38,234 nucleotides of DNA from Ectopseudomonas oleovorans (GCF_003052605.1 NZ_QASO01000123.1:1-38234); one strand, 5' to 3'. Counted from the first letter of the stretch, positions 31,660 to 38,234 are shown. The notes: generated from the letters alone by a model not told the origin. Made by a program: numbers and translations.

Positions 31660-33000
31660 TCAATCCAGCTTGACCACTTTGGCCAGGACCACCTTGGGCC
31701 CCTTCATCTTCTTGACGATGATGCGCAGGCCATCGGTTTCCAGCACCTCCTCTTCGTCAGGCATGCGCTTGAGAGTCTCGTAGATCAACCCGGCCAACGT
31801 CTCGGCCTCGATATGGTCGAGGTCGACACCGAGCAGGCGTTCGACCTTGGCCAGCGGCGTGTCGCCGCGCACCAGCAGCTTGCCCGGCTGGTAGGCGAGA
31901 ATGCCACGCTCGGCCTTGCGGTGTTCGTCCTGGATGTCACCGACCAGGGCTTCGAGCACGTCTTCCATGGTCAGGTAGCCGATCACCTTGCCGTCGGCCT
32001 CTTCGACCAGGGCGAAGTGTGCGCCACCCTGGCGGAACTGCTCGAGCAACTGCGACAGCGGCATGTGCCGGCTGACCCGCTCCAGCGGATGCATCAGATC
32101 CCCCAGCTTCAGCGCCGAGGGCAGCATCTCCAGCAGCGACAGGTGCAGCAGCAGATCCTTGATATGCAACACGCCGACGAACTCGCCCTTGCTCTCGTCG
32201 AAGATCGGGTAGCGGCTGTACTTGTGCCGGCGGAAGGTGGTGAACACCTGATCGAGGCTGGCGTTGAGTTCCAGGAAGACCAGGTCCTCGCGAGAGTTGG
32301 CCCAGTCCACCACCTCCAGCTCACCCAACTCGACCGCCGACGCCAGCACCCGCAGATCCTGGTCGTTGTCGCTGGTGGCACGGCTGGAATGCAGGATCAG
32401 CTTGAGCTCGTCGCGGCTGTAGTGATGCTCGTGGTGCGGCCCCGGCTCGCCTTGCCCGGCGATGCGCAGGATGGCGTTGGCACTGGCGTTGAGCACGAAG
32501 ATCGCCGGGTACATCAGCCAGTAGAAGGCGTACAGCGGCGCTGCCGTCCACAGCGACAGCAGTTCCGGTTTACGAATCGCCCAGGACTTGGGCGCCAGCT
32601 CGCCGATGACGATGTGCAGGTAGGAAATGATCGAGAACGCAGTGAAGAAGGCGATACCGTGAATCAGCTTGGGTGACTCCACGCCAACCGCCACCAGCAG
32701 CGGCGTCAGCAGCTCGGCGAAGGCTGGCTCACCGACCCAGCCAAGTCCCAGCGAAGCCAGGGTGATGCCCAGCTGACAAGCCGAGAGGTAGGCGTCCATC
32801 TGGTTGTGCACGGTGCGCAGAATATGCCCGCGCCAGCCGTGGGCCTCGGCCAGGGCATCGACCTTGGTCGCGCGCAGGCGCACGATTGCGAACTCCGCGG
32901 CGACGAAGAAGCCGTTGAGCAGGACCAGAAACAGGGCGAACAGCATGAGGCCGAAATCGGCGAAGTAATCGGGAGCAGGAAGACTCGTGGAGGGGGCCAT
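31660..33000 (-). CDS. CorC/HlyC-type (CNNM-CBS) membrane protein
   Basis: The 446-residue product has a DUF21/CNNM transmembrane domain (about 15-195; LMLFALFLVLLNGFFVAAEF, GITLASLGLGWVGEPAFAE, IGELAPKSWAIRKP). Two CBS domains follow (about 215-345; YSRYPIFDESKGEFVGVLHI, HFALVEEADGKVIGYLTMED) and a CorC_HlyC domain (about 360-446). Such proteins are linked to magnesium or cobalt efflux and tolerance; the hemolysin name is historical. It lies 63 bases after phoR on the same strand. No strong ribosome-binding site precedes the chosen ATG. Confidence 0.92.
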   Translation of the reverse strand: MAPSTSLPAPDYFADFGLMLFALFLVLLNGFFVAAEFAIVRLRATKVDALAEAHGWRGHILRTVHNQMDAYLSACQLGITLASLGLGWVGEPAFAELLTPLLVAVGVESPKLIHGIAFFTAFSIISYLHIVIGELAPKSWAIRKPELLSLWTAAPLYAFYWLMYPAIFVLNASANAILRIAGQGEPGPHHEHHYSRDELKLILHSSRATSDNDQDLRVLASAVELGELEVVDWANSREDLVFLELNASLDQVFTTFRRHKYSRYPIFDESKGEFVGVLHIKDLLLHLSLLEMLPSALKLGDLMHPLERVSRHMPLSQLLEQFRQGGAHFALVEEADGKVIGYLTMEDVLEALVGDIQDEHRKAERGILAYQPGKLLVRGDTPLAKVERLLGVDLDHIEAETLAGLIYETLKRMPDEEEVLETDGLRIIVKKMKGPKVVLAKVVKLD

Positions 33001-33062
33001 GAAGTTTCGGATTGGCCAAAGATAGCTAGAGGTTGGAGCTTCGCCGCGTCGAATGCAAGCAC

Positions 33063-34382
33063 TCAGCGCGCACGCTGCACCACCTGCGCCGGGGCGAAAT
33101 GGCAGGTGAAAGTGCTGCCCTTGCCAGGAACGCTGCTGATCTCCAGATTGCCACGGTGACGCAGCAGCACATGCTTGACGATGGCCAGGCCCAGCCCGGT
33201 GCCACCGGTATTGCTGGCACGGCTGGAGTCGACCCGATAGAAGCGCTCGGTCAGGCGCGGCAAGTGCTTGGCCTCGATGCCCATACCGGTATCGCTGACC
33301 GACAGGTGTGCGCCCTTCTCGTCAGACCACCAGCGAATACGGATATCGCCTCCGGCCGGGGTGTACTTCACGGCGTTGAACACCAGATTGGAGAAGGCGC
33401 TGCGCAGCTCCGCCTCACTGCCCTTGAGCTGCAGATGCGGATCGGCCTCCAGGCTGATGCGGTGCTGTTGCTCACCAGACAATGCCTGGGCATCGTTCTT
33501 GATCGACAGCAGCATCAGATCGACTGCCACCGGCTGGTTGTCCGACGGGTAATCGGTGGCTTCCAGCTTGGCTAACAGGAGCAGATCGTTGAGCAGGGTC
33601 TGCATGCGCGCCCCCTGTTGCTGCATCTGCTGCAATGCGCGCAGCCAGCGCGGATTGACCGCCTCGACGTTGTCCAGAAGCGTCTCCAGATAACCGGCGA
33701 TCACCGTCAACGGCGTACGCAGCTCATGGGAGACGTTGGCGACGAAATCCTTGCGCATCTGCTCCAGCTGATACAGACGGGTAACGTCACGCACCAGCAA
33801 CAGGTGCTCGCGATTGCCGTAGCGGGTGATATGGAACTGCAAGCGGCGGCGATCATTGATCGGTGAAGGAATCTCCAGGGCATCGGCATAGTTGCCACGC
33901 TCGAAGTAGTCCTTGAAACGCGGGTCGCGCACCAGGTTGGCCAGTTGCTGGCCGCTGTCTTGCGGGGTTTTCAGGCCCAGCAGCGTCTCGGCTGCGCGGT
34001 TCCACCATTCCAGGTTGCCCTGGCTGTCGAGCATCACCACGGCATCCTTGAGGGCGGCAGTGGACTCCTGCACGCGGTCGATCACCGCCTGCAAACGGCC
34101 ACGTGCCTTCTGGTTACGCCGTTGCAGGTGGTAGATGCTGTCGAACACCTCGCCCCACAGGCCGTAACCATCCGGCGGTGGCTCGTCGGGTTTATGCTCG
34201 CGCAGCCATTTGTGCAGGCGCAGCAACTGGCTGAGGGTCCAGCCCAGATGAATGGCCAGACCGCAGGCCAACACCCAGGCATATTCACCGGTGATGAAAC
34301 CGAGCAGCAGGCAGGCGCCAACCAGCAGCAACAGGCGGCGCACCACGGCGCCACGCCAGTCTTGATTCACGATGGAGCGCAT
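33063..34382 (-). CDS. phoR: Phosphate-regulon sensor histidine kinase PhoR
   Basis: The 439-residue inner-membrane kinase has two hydrophobic segments at about 14-50, a charged linker, a PAS domain (about 100-200; VMLDSQGNLEWWNRAAETLLG), and a HisKA domain with the phosphoacceptor H219 in VANVSHELRTPLTV. An HATPase domain follows (NLVFNAVKYTPAGGDI, VSDTGMGIEAKHL, GTGLGLAIVKHV). It phosphorylates PhoB under phosphate limitation, with PhoU and Pst repressing it. Unusually, phoB and phoR are 251 bases apart because a dispersed repeat lies between them. The start codon directly follows AAGG, leaving almost no spacing. Confidence 0.97.
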   Translation of the reverse strand: MRSIVNQDWRGAVVRRLLLLVGACLLLGFITGEYAWVLACGLAIHLGWTLSQLLRLHKWLREHKPDEPPPDGYGLWGEVFDSIYHLQRRNQKARGRLQAVIDRVQESTAALKDAVVMLDSQGNLEWWNRAAETLLGLKTPQDSGQQLANLVRDPRFKDYFERGNYADALEIPSPINDRRRLQFHITRYGNREHLLLVRDVTRLYQLEQMRKDFVANVSHELRTPLTVIAGYLETLLDNVEAVNPRWLRALQQMQQQGARMQTLLNDLLLLAKLEATDYPSDNQPVAVDLMLLSIKNDAQALSGEQQHRISLEADPHLQLKGSEAELRSAFSNLVFNAVKYTPAGGDIRIRWWSDEKGAHLSVSDTGMGIEAKHLPRLTERFYRVDSSRASNTGGTGLGLAIVKHVLLRHRGNLEISSVPGKGSTFTCHFAPAQVVQRAR

Positions 34383-34408
34383 CCTTGTGAGAAGAGCGAA
34401 CCCGCAGA

Positions 34409-34630
34409 AGCTGCTTTACGATCTCGCGAGCTAGAGCCATGCAACACCGATGGCGGCCCCACGAAAGCAGGTGAGGAACGGTCGGAGTCGCGGGCGACTG
34501 TACTTTTGTACATGAGCATTACTCACTACGTTCGCCCCTACGGGGCCGCACTAAAATGTGTTGGCCGCTAGCGGCCCGCCGAACCTGCTTTCAACGCAGC
34601 AGGGTCGACGCGCAGCAGATCGTAAACAGC
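34409..34630. repeat. Dispersed MITE-like element, copy B, between phoB and phoR
   Basis: Ends TTTACGATCT (34415-34424) and AGATCGTAAA (34617-34626) are perfect reverse complements, each flanked by CTG/CAG. Shared with copy A (19438-19599): CTCGCGAGCTAGAGCC at the left, hairpin TGTAC-TTTT-GTACA (34499-34512) followed by TGAGCATT, and TTTCAACGCAGCA and GACGCGCAGCAGATCGT at the right. About 60 additional bases lie in the right half. The right end stops four bases before the phoB stop codon. It has no coding capacity. Confidence 0.8.
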
Positions 34631-34633
34631 ATC

Positions 34634-35323
34634 TCAGCCTTTGGTGGAGAAACGATACCCAGTCCCGCGCACGGTTTGTACCAGGTTTTCGTAGGCATCA
34701 CCGAGCGCCTTGCGCAGACGGCGGATATGCACGTCGACGGTACGCTCCTCGACGTAGACGTTGCCGCCCCAGACCTGGTCGAGCAACTGGCCGCGGGTGT
34801 AGGCACGCTCCTGATGGGTCATGAAAAACTGCAGCAGGCGATATTCGGTCGGGCCCATCTCGGCCGGTTTGCCATCGATGGTCACACGGTGGCTGATGGG
34901 ATCGAGCAACAGCCCGCCAACCTCGATCGGCGCCTCGCTGTCGCTGGGCCCGGCACGGCGCAGCACGGCCTTGAGACGGGCCACCAGCTCACGCGGCGAA
35001 AAGGGCTTGGTGATGTAGTCGTCGGCACCGACTTCCAGGCCCTGGATCTTGTTGTCCTCTTCACCCTTGGCGGTGAGCATGATGATCGGGATGTCGCTGG
35101 TCAGTTCGTCACGCTTGAGCCGGCGGGCCAGTTCGATGCCGCTGGTGCCGGGCAGCATCCAGTCGAGCAGGATCAGATCGGGTTTACGGTCGACGATCAC
35201 GGCGTGGGCCTGCTGGGTATTCTCCGCCTCAAGGCACTCGTAACCGGCCATCTCCAGGGCCACCGCAATCATCTCGCGGATCGGTGCTTCGTCATCGACG
35301 ATCAGGATGTTCTTGCCAACCAT
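34634..35323 (-). CDS. phoB: Phosphate-regulon response regulator PhoB
   Basis: The 229-residue OmpR-family regulator has a receiver (about 1-120) with D54 in LILLDWMLPG and the lysine in ITKPFSPRE. A winged-helix DNA-binding domain follows (about 130-229; GPTEYRLLQFFMTHQERAYT, VDVHIRRLRKALG, TVRGTGYRFS). It activates the Pho regulon from PHO boxes, and one such box with a matching -10 lies directly upstream (35358-35391), indicating self-activation. It is followed by the repeat at 34409-34630 and then phoR. Confidence 0.98.
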   Translation of the reverse strand: MVGKNILIVDDEAPIREMIAVALEMAGYECLEAENTQQAHAVIVDRKPDLILLDWMLPGTSGIELARRLKRDELTSDIPIIMLTAKGEEDNKIQGLEVGADDYITKPFSPRELVARLKAVLRRAGPSDSEAPIEVGGLLLDPISHRVTIDGKPAEMGPTEYRLLQFFMTHQERAYTRGQLLDQVWGGNVYVEERTVDVHIRRLRKALGDAYENLVQTVRGTGYRFSTKG

Positions 35324-35357
35324 GGTCCTGCCTCGGTTCGTTCAACTGTCTGCGCGC

Positions 35358-35391
35358 ATTAGATAACGGAATTATTGCAGCGATATGACAG
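35358..35391 (-). promoter_or_regulatory. PHO box and -10 element of the phoB promoter
   Basis: On the minus strand CTGTCAT-ATCG-CTGCAAT (35374-35391) gives two direct half-sites, one perfect and one with five of seven matches. They are followed after exactly 10 bases by TCTAAT (35358-35363). This is the standard layout of PhoB-activated promoters, where the box replaces the -35. Confidence 0.85.
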
Positions 35392-35405
35392 CTAGGCGGC
35401 AGCAC

Positions 35406-36296
35406 TTAACGTAAGGCGTAATCCAGCACGATCCCGATGAAGATCGCCAGCCCCGCCCAGTGGTTGTGCAGGAAGGCGTTGAAGCACACCAATGGCTCTC
35501 GGCGGCGGGTCACGTGGAACTCCCAGGCGAAGCAGGCGGCGGCCACCAACAGGCCGAGGTGGAAGTACAGGCCCAGCTCGAAGCGCGCGCCAGCCAGCAG
35601 CAGGCAGAGCAACGCCAGCCCCTGCAGGATGGCGATGATCAGGCGGTCTGCATCACCGAACAGGATGGCCGTGGACTTCACCCCAATCTTCAGGTCGTCC
35701 TCACGGTCAGCCATGGCGTAGTAGGTGTCGTAGGCCACGGTCCACAGCAGGTTGGCGATGTACAGCAGCCAGGCTTCAGGTGGCAAGCTGCCGGTCTCGG
35801 CGGTGAAGGCCATCGGCATGCCCCAGGAGAATGCCGCGCCGAGCACCACCTGCGGGTAGAAGGTGTAGCGCTTCATGAAGGGGTAGCAGGCAGCCAGGGC
35901 CAGGCCGCCAAAAGACAGCCAGATGGTGGTGGCATTGGTGAACAGCACCAGCACGAAACTCATCGCCACCAGCACGGCGAACAGCACCAGCGCCTCGCGC
36001 GGCTTGATCTTGCCGCTGGCCAGCGGACGCGCCCTGGTGCGGCTGACGTGACCGTCGAAGTTGCGGTCGGCGTAGTCGTTGATCACGCAACCGGCGGCGC
36101 GCATCAGGATCACACCGGCGACGAAGATGAACAGGTTCTTCGCGCTCGGCACGCCTTCGGCAGCCACCCACAGCGCCCACAAGGTCGGCCACAACAGCAG
36201 ATAGATGCCGATGGGCTTGTCCAGGCGCATCAGCTGAATGAAGTCCCAGGCGCGCGGGTGCAGGCGGGTGGTCGATTGCAGCAGGCGGGTGTACAT
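35406..36296 (-). CDS. ubiA: 4-hydroxybenzoate octaprenyltransferase
   Basis: The 296-residue integral-membrane prenyltransferase attaches the polyprenyl tail to 4-hydroxybenzoate in ubiquinone synthesis. The first aspartate-rich motif NDYADRNFDGHV lies at about 73-84, the second, YDTYYAMADREDDLKIG, at about 189-205, with multiple hydrophobic helices. The ATG at 36294-36296 is preceded by GGAG and gives the exact family length; the frame remains open upstream to 36704 without conserved sequence. It lies downstream of ubiC but separated by 223 bases. Confidence 0.97.
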   Translation of the reverse strand: MYTRLLQSTTRLHPRAWDFIQLMRLDKPIGIYLLLWPTLWALWVAAEGVPSAKNLFIFVAGVILMRAAGCVINDYADRNFDGHVSRTRARPLASGKIKPREALVLFAVLVAMSFVLVLFTNATTIWLSFGGLALAACYPFMKRYTFYPQVVLGAAFSWGMPMAFTAETGSLPPEAWLLYIANLLWTVAYDTYYAMADREDDLKIGVKSTAILFGDADRLIIAILQGLALLCLLLAGARFELGLYFHLGLLVAAACFAWEFHVTRRREPLVCFNAFLHNHWAGLAIFIGIVLDYALR

Positions 36297-36329
36297 CAAA
36301 GCGTCTCCGTGCGGGTTGCGCGGATTATA

Positions 36330-36500
36330 CGAGGAAGAGTGTGTGGGAGGCGCTTTAGCGTCGATGCTCACCGCCACAAGCGGTTCAACGCGCAGGGCGT
36401 ACTCGGCTTTGGCTTCCTGCGTCGCTCTACCTCCTGCATCCATGCAGTCGTCGCGAAGCAGTACGCCATGGCCTGATAGACAACAGGGATAGCCTGAGTA
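36330..36500. repeat. Structured non-coding insert between ubiC and ubiA
   Basis: GGCGTACT (36396-36403) and AGTACGCC (36460-36467) are perfect reverse complements. Between them CTGCAT-CC-ATGCAG (36434-36447) forms a central hairpin, and GGCGC-TTTA-GCGTC lies nearby at about 36349-36362. It looks like a dispersed intergenic element with nested pairing, but only one copy is in the window. No gene is supported in 36297-36519. Confidence 0.5.
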
Positions 36501-36519
36501 GGCAATGGTAGTGCGAACC

Positions 36520-37071
36520 CTACGCCTCGATACCCGCCGCCTGCCAAAAGGCCGGCAGAAATACCTCGGCCACCAATACACCAAGCGCCCCCCGGCTGAA
36601 GCACGAGCGCCGCGCCCACAGGCGCTCTTCGCGCACCTCCTGCGGCAGCCAGGCAGCTGGATAACGGCAGGCTTGCAACTCGCCCCGATCAAAGGCCCGG
36701 TCACTGAACAGCAGCTCGCCCAGCGAGCGACTACCCAGCTCGGCCAGATTCAGCCCGGAACCTTCCAGCGCACTGCGCGCGGCAACGCTACGGGCGAATA
36801 CCCAGGCTTGCCCATGGCCACGCAGATACACCTCGCGCACCCAACCCTGGCTGCCATCGGCCACGCCGAGCAGTGCGCACTCGTCACTGCGCAGGCGCTG
36901 CCAGCCTTCCTGCAGCGGCGTCACCGAGAAGCCGTCGTTGGACAGCACGGTCAGGCGCCGGGTCAGCGAATCCTCGTTGAACAGCCAGTCGCGCACACCG
37001 GCACAAGGCTGCGGATGCAGCAGGGCGTTGGTCAACCAGCGCGGCGGATGGGCAAGAGCGGCGTGAGACAC
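36520..37071 (-). CDS. ubiC: Chorismate pyruvate-lyase
   Basis: The 183-residue enzyme removes pyruvate from chorismate to give 4-hydroxybenzoate, the first committed ubiquinone step; its product is the substrate of UbiA next door. Family marks are PRWLTNALLHPQPCAGVRDW, FNEDSLTRRL, VREVYLRGHGQAWVFARSV (the active-site arginine) and LGELLFSD with a distal catalytic Glu region (EVREERLWARRSCF). The ATG at 37071 matches the family start. Confidence 0.94.
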   Translation of the reverse strand: MSHAALAHPPRWLTNALLHPQPCAGVRDWLFNEDSLTRRLTVLSNDGFSVTPLQEGWQRLRSDECALLGVADGSQGWVREVYLRGHGQAWVFARSVAARSALEGSGLNLAELGSRSLGELLFSDRAFDRGELQACRYPAAWLPQEVREERLWARRSCFSRGALGVLVAEVFLPAFWQAAGIEA

Positions 37072-37156
37072 GGAGAGAAATCACCACAGATCGAAAGCGT
37101 GCGAGTCTAGCACGGCGTGGCAGGCGCTTTGAGGCCGGGACATGAGCTGCAGCGGC

Positions 37157-37227
37157 GTAGGGTGGGCCGGGCGGCGATCCGCTTCAGCCCACCAACGATA
37201 ATCCGCGTGGGCTAAAGCCCACCCTAC
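37157..37227. repeat. GTAGGGTGGGC inverted repeat unit
   Basis: GTAGGGTGGG (37157-37166) faces CCCACCCTAC (37218-37227). The right part includes the palindrome GTGGGCTAAAGCCCAC, identical to the one at 4463-4478. Confidence 0.8.
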
Positions 37228-37286
37228 AAGGCCTAACTCATAGGAAGCGGACGGCCTACTCAGACCCGTAGATACCGTCTTGAAGC

Positions 37287-37418
37287 TCATCTCGCAATAG
37301 CAAGTGTCGGATCAAAAGGCTGACCAGATTTCAGCACGCCATAAGCGATGTACAGCAAGTTACGCATAGCCGCGCAGGCGATCTGCTTGCCGGCTTTGCC
37401 CTTGGCTTTCATACGTTC
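37287..37418 (-). mobile_element. C-terminal remnant of an IS110-family transposase
   Basis: On the minus strand about 43 codons read ERMKAKGKAGKQIACAAMRN then LLYIAYGVLKSGQPFDP and end LAIAR-stop at 37287. This is the characteristic C-terminus of IS110/IS116/IS902 transposases. The DEDD catalytic domain and most of the serine-containing C-terminal domain are absent. Upstream codons (beyond about 37418) belong to the antisense of a FliP-like fragment, so the element is cut there. Confidence 0.8.
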
Positions 37419-37422
37419 ACCC

Positions 37423-37812
37423 ACCCGCTTCATCATCGTCCTGGCCATCCTGGGCCAGGCCATTGGCCTGCAGCAGAGTCCGTCGCACCCGGTGCTGGTC
37501 GACATCGCCCTGTGCCTCACCCTGCTGGTGATGTGCCCGGTTTGGCAGGAGATGTACACCGAGGCCTACGTGCCGTTCGAGGCCGACCAGATCAGCCTCG
37601 AACAGGGTCTGGGCGAAGACAAGCGTATCATCAGCCAGTTCATGCTGGCGCAGACCAGCAAGAACTCGCTGGAAACCCTGGTTACCCTGGCCGGCGAGGA
37701 AATGCCCGAGGACCTGGCCCAGCTGGACTTCTCCCTGCTGCTCCCGGCATTCGTGCTCAGCGAGCTGAAGACCGCCGTTCAGCTCGGCTTCATGATTTTC
37801 GTGCCGTTTCTA
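37423..37812 (+). pseudogene. Internal fragment of a FliP-family export-apparatus protein
   Basis: About 130 codons match the middle of FliP (flagellar) or SctR (type III secretion) proteins: TRFIIVLAILGQAIGLQQSP (FliP TR-IIV-LRQALG-QQTP), SQFMLAQTSKN, and LLPAFVLSELKTAVQLGFMI followed by FVPFL. The N-terminal signal and first helix and the C-terminal hydrophobic third are missing, replaced by the IS110 tail on the left and a QueD fragment on the right. LGLQQ and FMLAQT favour FliP, but it diverges from the polar-flagellum FliP I know from Pseudomonas (PVWQEMYTEAYVPFEADQIS region). It could come from a second flagellar system. The frame is otherwise open, but no start is supported. Confidence 0.72.
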
Positions 37813-37928
37813 GCGAAGTGCTGGCCAACCTGTGGATTTGGCAACAGGTAAAACCCTTGCTACCGGAGCTGTCGCGCGTACGTATCCACGAGACCTGCAC
37901 CAGCGGCTGCGAATATCGCGGCGATTGA
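37812..37928 (+). pseudogene. C-terminal fragment of a QueD-type 6-carboxytetrahydropterin synthase
   Basis: The final 38 codons read SEVLANLWIWQQVKPLLPEL then SRVRIHETCTSGCEYRG. This is the closing helix and the active-site ETCTSGCEYRG strand of the QueD/PTPS family in pseudomonads. Everything upstream, including the zinc-binding histidines and catalytic cysteine, is replaced by the FliP-like fragment in a different frame, with a junction at about 37809-37812. The native terminator survives downstream (37948-37976). Confidence 0.78.
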
Positions 37929-37947
37929 TCAGCGCCCAGAAACAGCA

Positions 37948-37976
37948 AAGGCCACCTTCAAGGTGGCCTTTTTATT
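37948..37976 (+). terminator. Rho-independent terminator after the QueD fragment
   Basis: AAGGCCACC (37948-37956) pairs with GGTGGCCTT (37962-37970) around a 5-base loop, followed by TTTATT. Confidence 0.9.
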
Positions 37977-38055
37977 GATGCCGACAAAGCACCGCAATCC
38001 CGCTCGCCCTGGTTTGACCGCACCATTGGCGGTGCGCACAGCGCACTGCCAAGTT

Positions 38056-38078
38056 GTAGGAGCGAGCTCTGCTCGCGA
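38056..38078. repeat. Single REP element (GTAGGAGCGAGC type)
   Basis: GTAGGAGCGAGCTCTGCTCG followed by CGA has the imperfect palindrome GCGAGC-TCT-GCTCGC typical of Pseudomonas REP sequences. It has no facing partner nearby. Confidence 0.8.
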
Positions 38079-38096
38079 AGCGTCAGCGGATCAACC

Positions 38097-38158
38097 GTAG
38101 GGTGCGCCATGCGCACCGGCATGTCCGCGTCCTTGTCGGTGCGCGCAGCGCACCCTAC
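38097..38158. repeat. GTAGGGTGCGC inverted repeat unit
   Basis: GTAGGGTGCGC (38097-38107) faces GCGCACCCTAC (38148-38158). Inside are GGTGCGC-CAT-GCGCACC-like and GGTGCGCGCAGCGCACC palindromes, related to the repeat at 10696-10717. Confidence 0.8.
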
Positions 38159-38187
38159 ACGCAGCTCTATATCCGCGCCCCAAAGAA

Positions 38188-38221
38188 GAAACCCCAGACC
38201 GCTTGCGCGATCTGGGGTTTC
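38188..38221. terminator. Bidirectional terminator-like hairpin at the right edge
   Basis: GAAACCCCAGA (38188-38198) pairs perfectly with TCTGGGGTTTC (38211-38221) around a 12-base loop. On the minus strand a T-rich stretch (TTCTTCTTT) follows, so it probably ends a minus-strand gene lying beyond the window. Confidence 0.75.
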
Positions 38222-38234
38222 GTATAGGAGCTTG

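Noticed and set aside
36297..36704. 136-residue N-terminal extension of UbiA
   Set aside because: The open frame crosses the structured repeat-like insert and part of ubiC; the conserved protein begins at 36296 with GGAG upstream.
37348..37851. Intact novel 167-residue membrane protein
   Set aside because: Its first 25 codons are antisense to the IS110 tail and its last ones are the QueD sequence out of frame; only the middle matches FliP, so the frame is a fusion artefact of fragments.
1..38234. CRISPR arrays, tRNA or rRNA genes, prophage or defence cassettes
   Set aside because: No regularly spaced direct repeats, tRNA cloverleaf with conserved TTCGA arm, rRNA sequence, integrase or phage gene was found by reading both strands; a covariance-model scan was not possible.

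Overview
The window is a high-GC gammaproteobacterial chromosome segment, and gene content and protein sequence point firmly to Pseudomonas. From memory, most of it follows the P. aeruginosa PAO1 interval PA5315 to PA5361 (rpmG-rpmB, peptide-binding protein, radC, coaBC-dut-algC-argB, pyrE, crc, rph, yicC, gmk, rpoZ, spoT, ridA, oxyR, recG, HU, rubredoxin reductase, ubiC-ubiA, phoB-phoR). The dispersed repeats (GTAGGGTGGGC..., GTAGGGTGCGC..., GTAGGAGC... doublets) and the accessory debris suggest a P. mendocina/oleovorans/alcaliphila-type strain. That species-level guess is inference only.

Layout. 1-640: the start of an IS66-type tnpB runs off the left edge next to the C-terminal half of an EAL phosphodiesterase gene, which looks decapitated by the insertion. 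625-2527: a response-regulator/HDOD gene, then rpmB-rpmG with promoter, leader hairpin and terminator. 2873-5239: a periplasmic peptide-binding protein and radC. 5379-10605: co-directional coaBC-dut-algC-argB (CoA, dUTP, exopolysaccharide/LPS sugar phosphates, arginine). 10832-14735: thioesterase, DUF4124 protein, pyrE, crc, a DUF4870 membrane protein and rph. 14921-19440: yicC, gmk, rpoZ, spoT, ridA, a nucleotide/(p)ppGpp housekeeping cluster. 19655-22850: lipoprotein, LysE exporter, AraC regulator and an NAD-binding protein. 23041-27552: oxyR, recG and a YbaK-like/HDOD fusion. 27618-30750: DUF2059 protein, SCP2-like protein, HU and rubredoxin reductase. 30874-31409: a twice-frameshifted beta-barrel-like gene. 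31660-37071: a minus-strand block ubiC, ubiA, phoB, phoR and a CorC/HlyC-type protein, with a clear PhoB box ahead of phoB. 37072-38234: debris, namely an IS110 transposase tail, an internal FliP fragment and the last 38 codons of a QueD-type gene, with REP elements and terminators.

Most of the window is ordinary core genome, and I see no complete undescribed defence or biosynthetic system. The most unusual items lie between genes or at rearrangement points. (1) A dispersed element occurs in two copies (19438-19599 and 34409-34630), each abutting a stop codon. The two copies keep their pairing potential through compensatory base changes at the ends and in an internal hairpin. (2) The rubredoxin-reductase/pho/ubi region appears inverted relative to the usual Pseudomonas order, with pseudogene debris at both presumed breakpoints. 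(3) A three-way mosaic of gene fragments lies at 37287-37928. (4) A perfect hairpin covers the ribosome-binding site of the LysE-type exporter.
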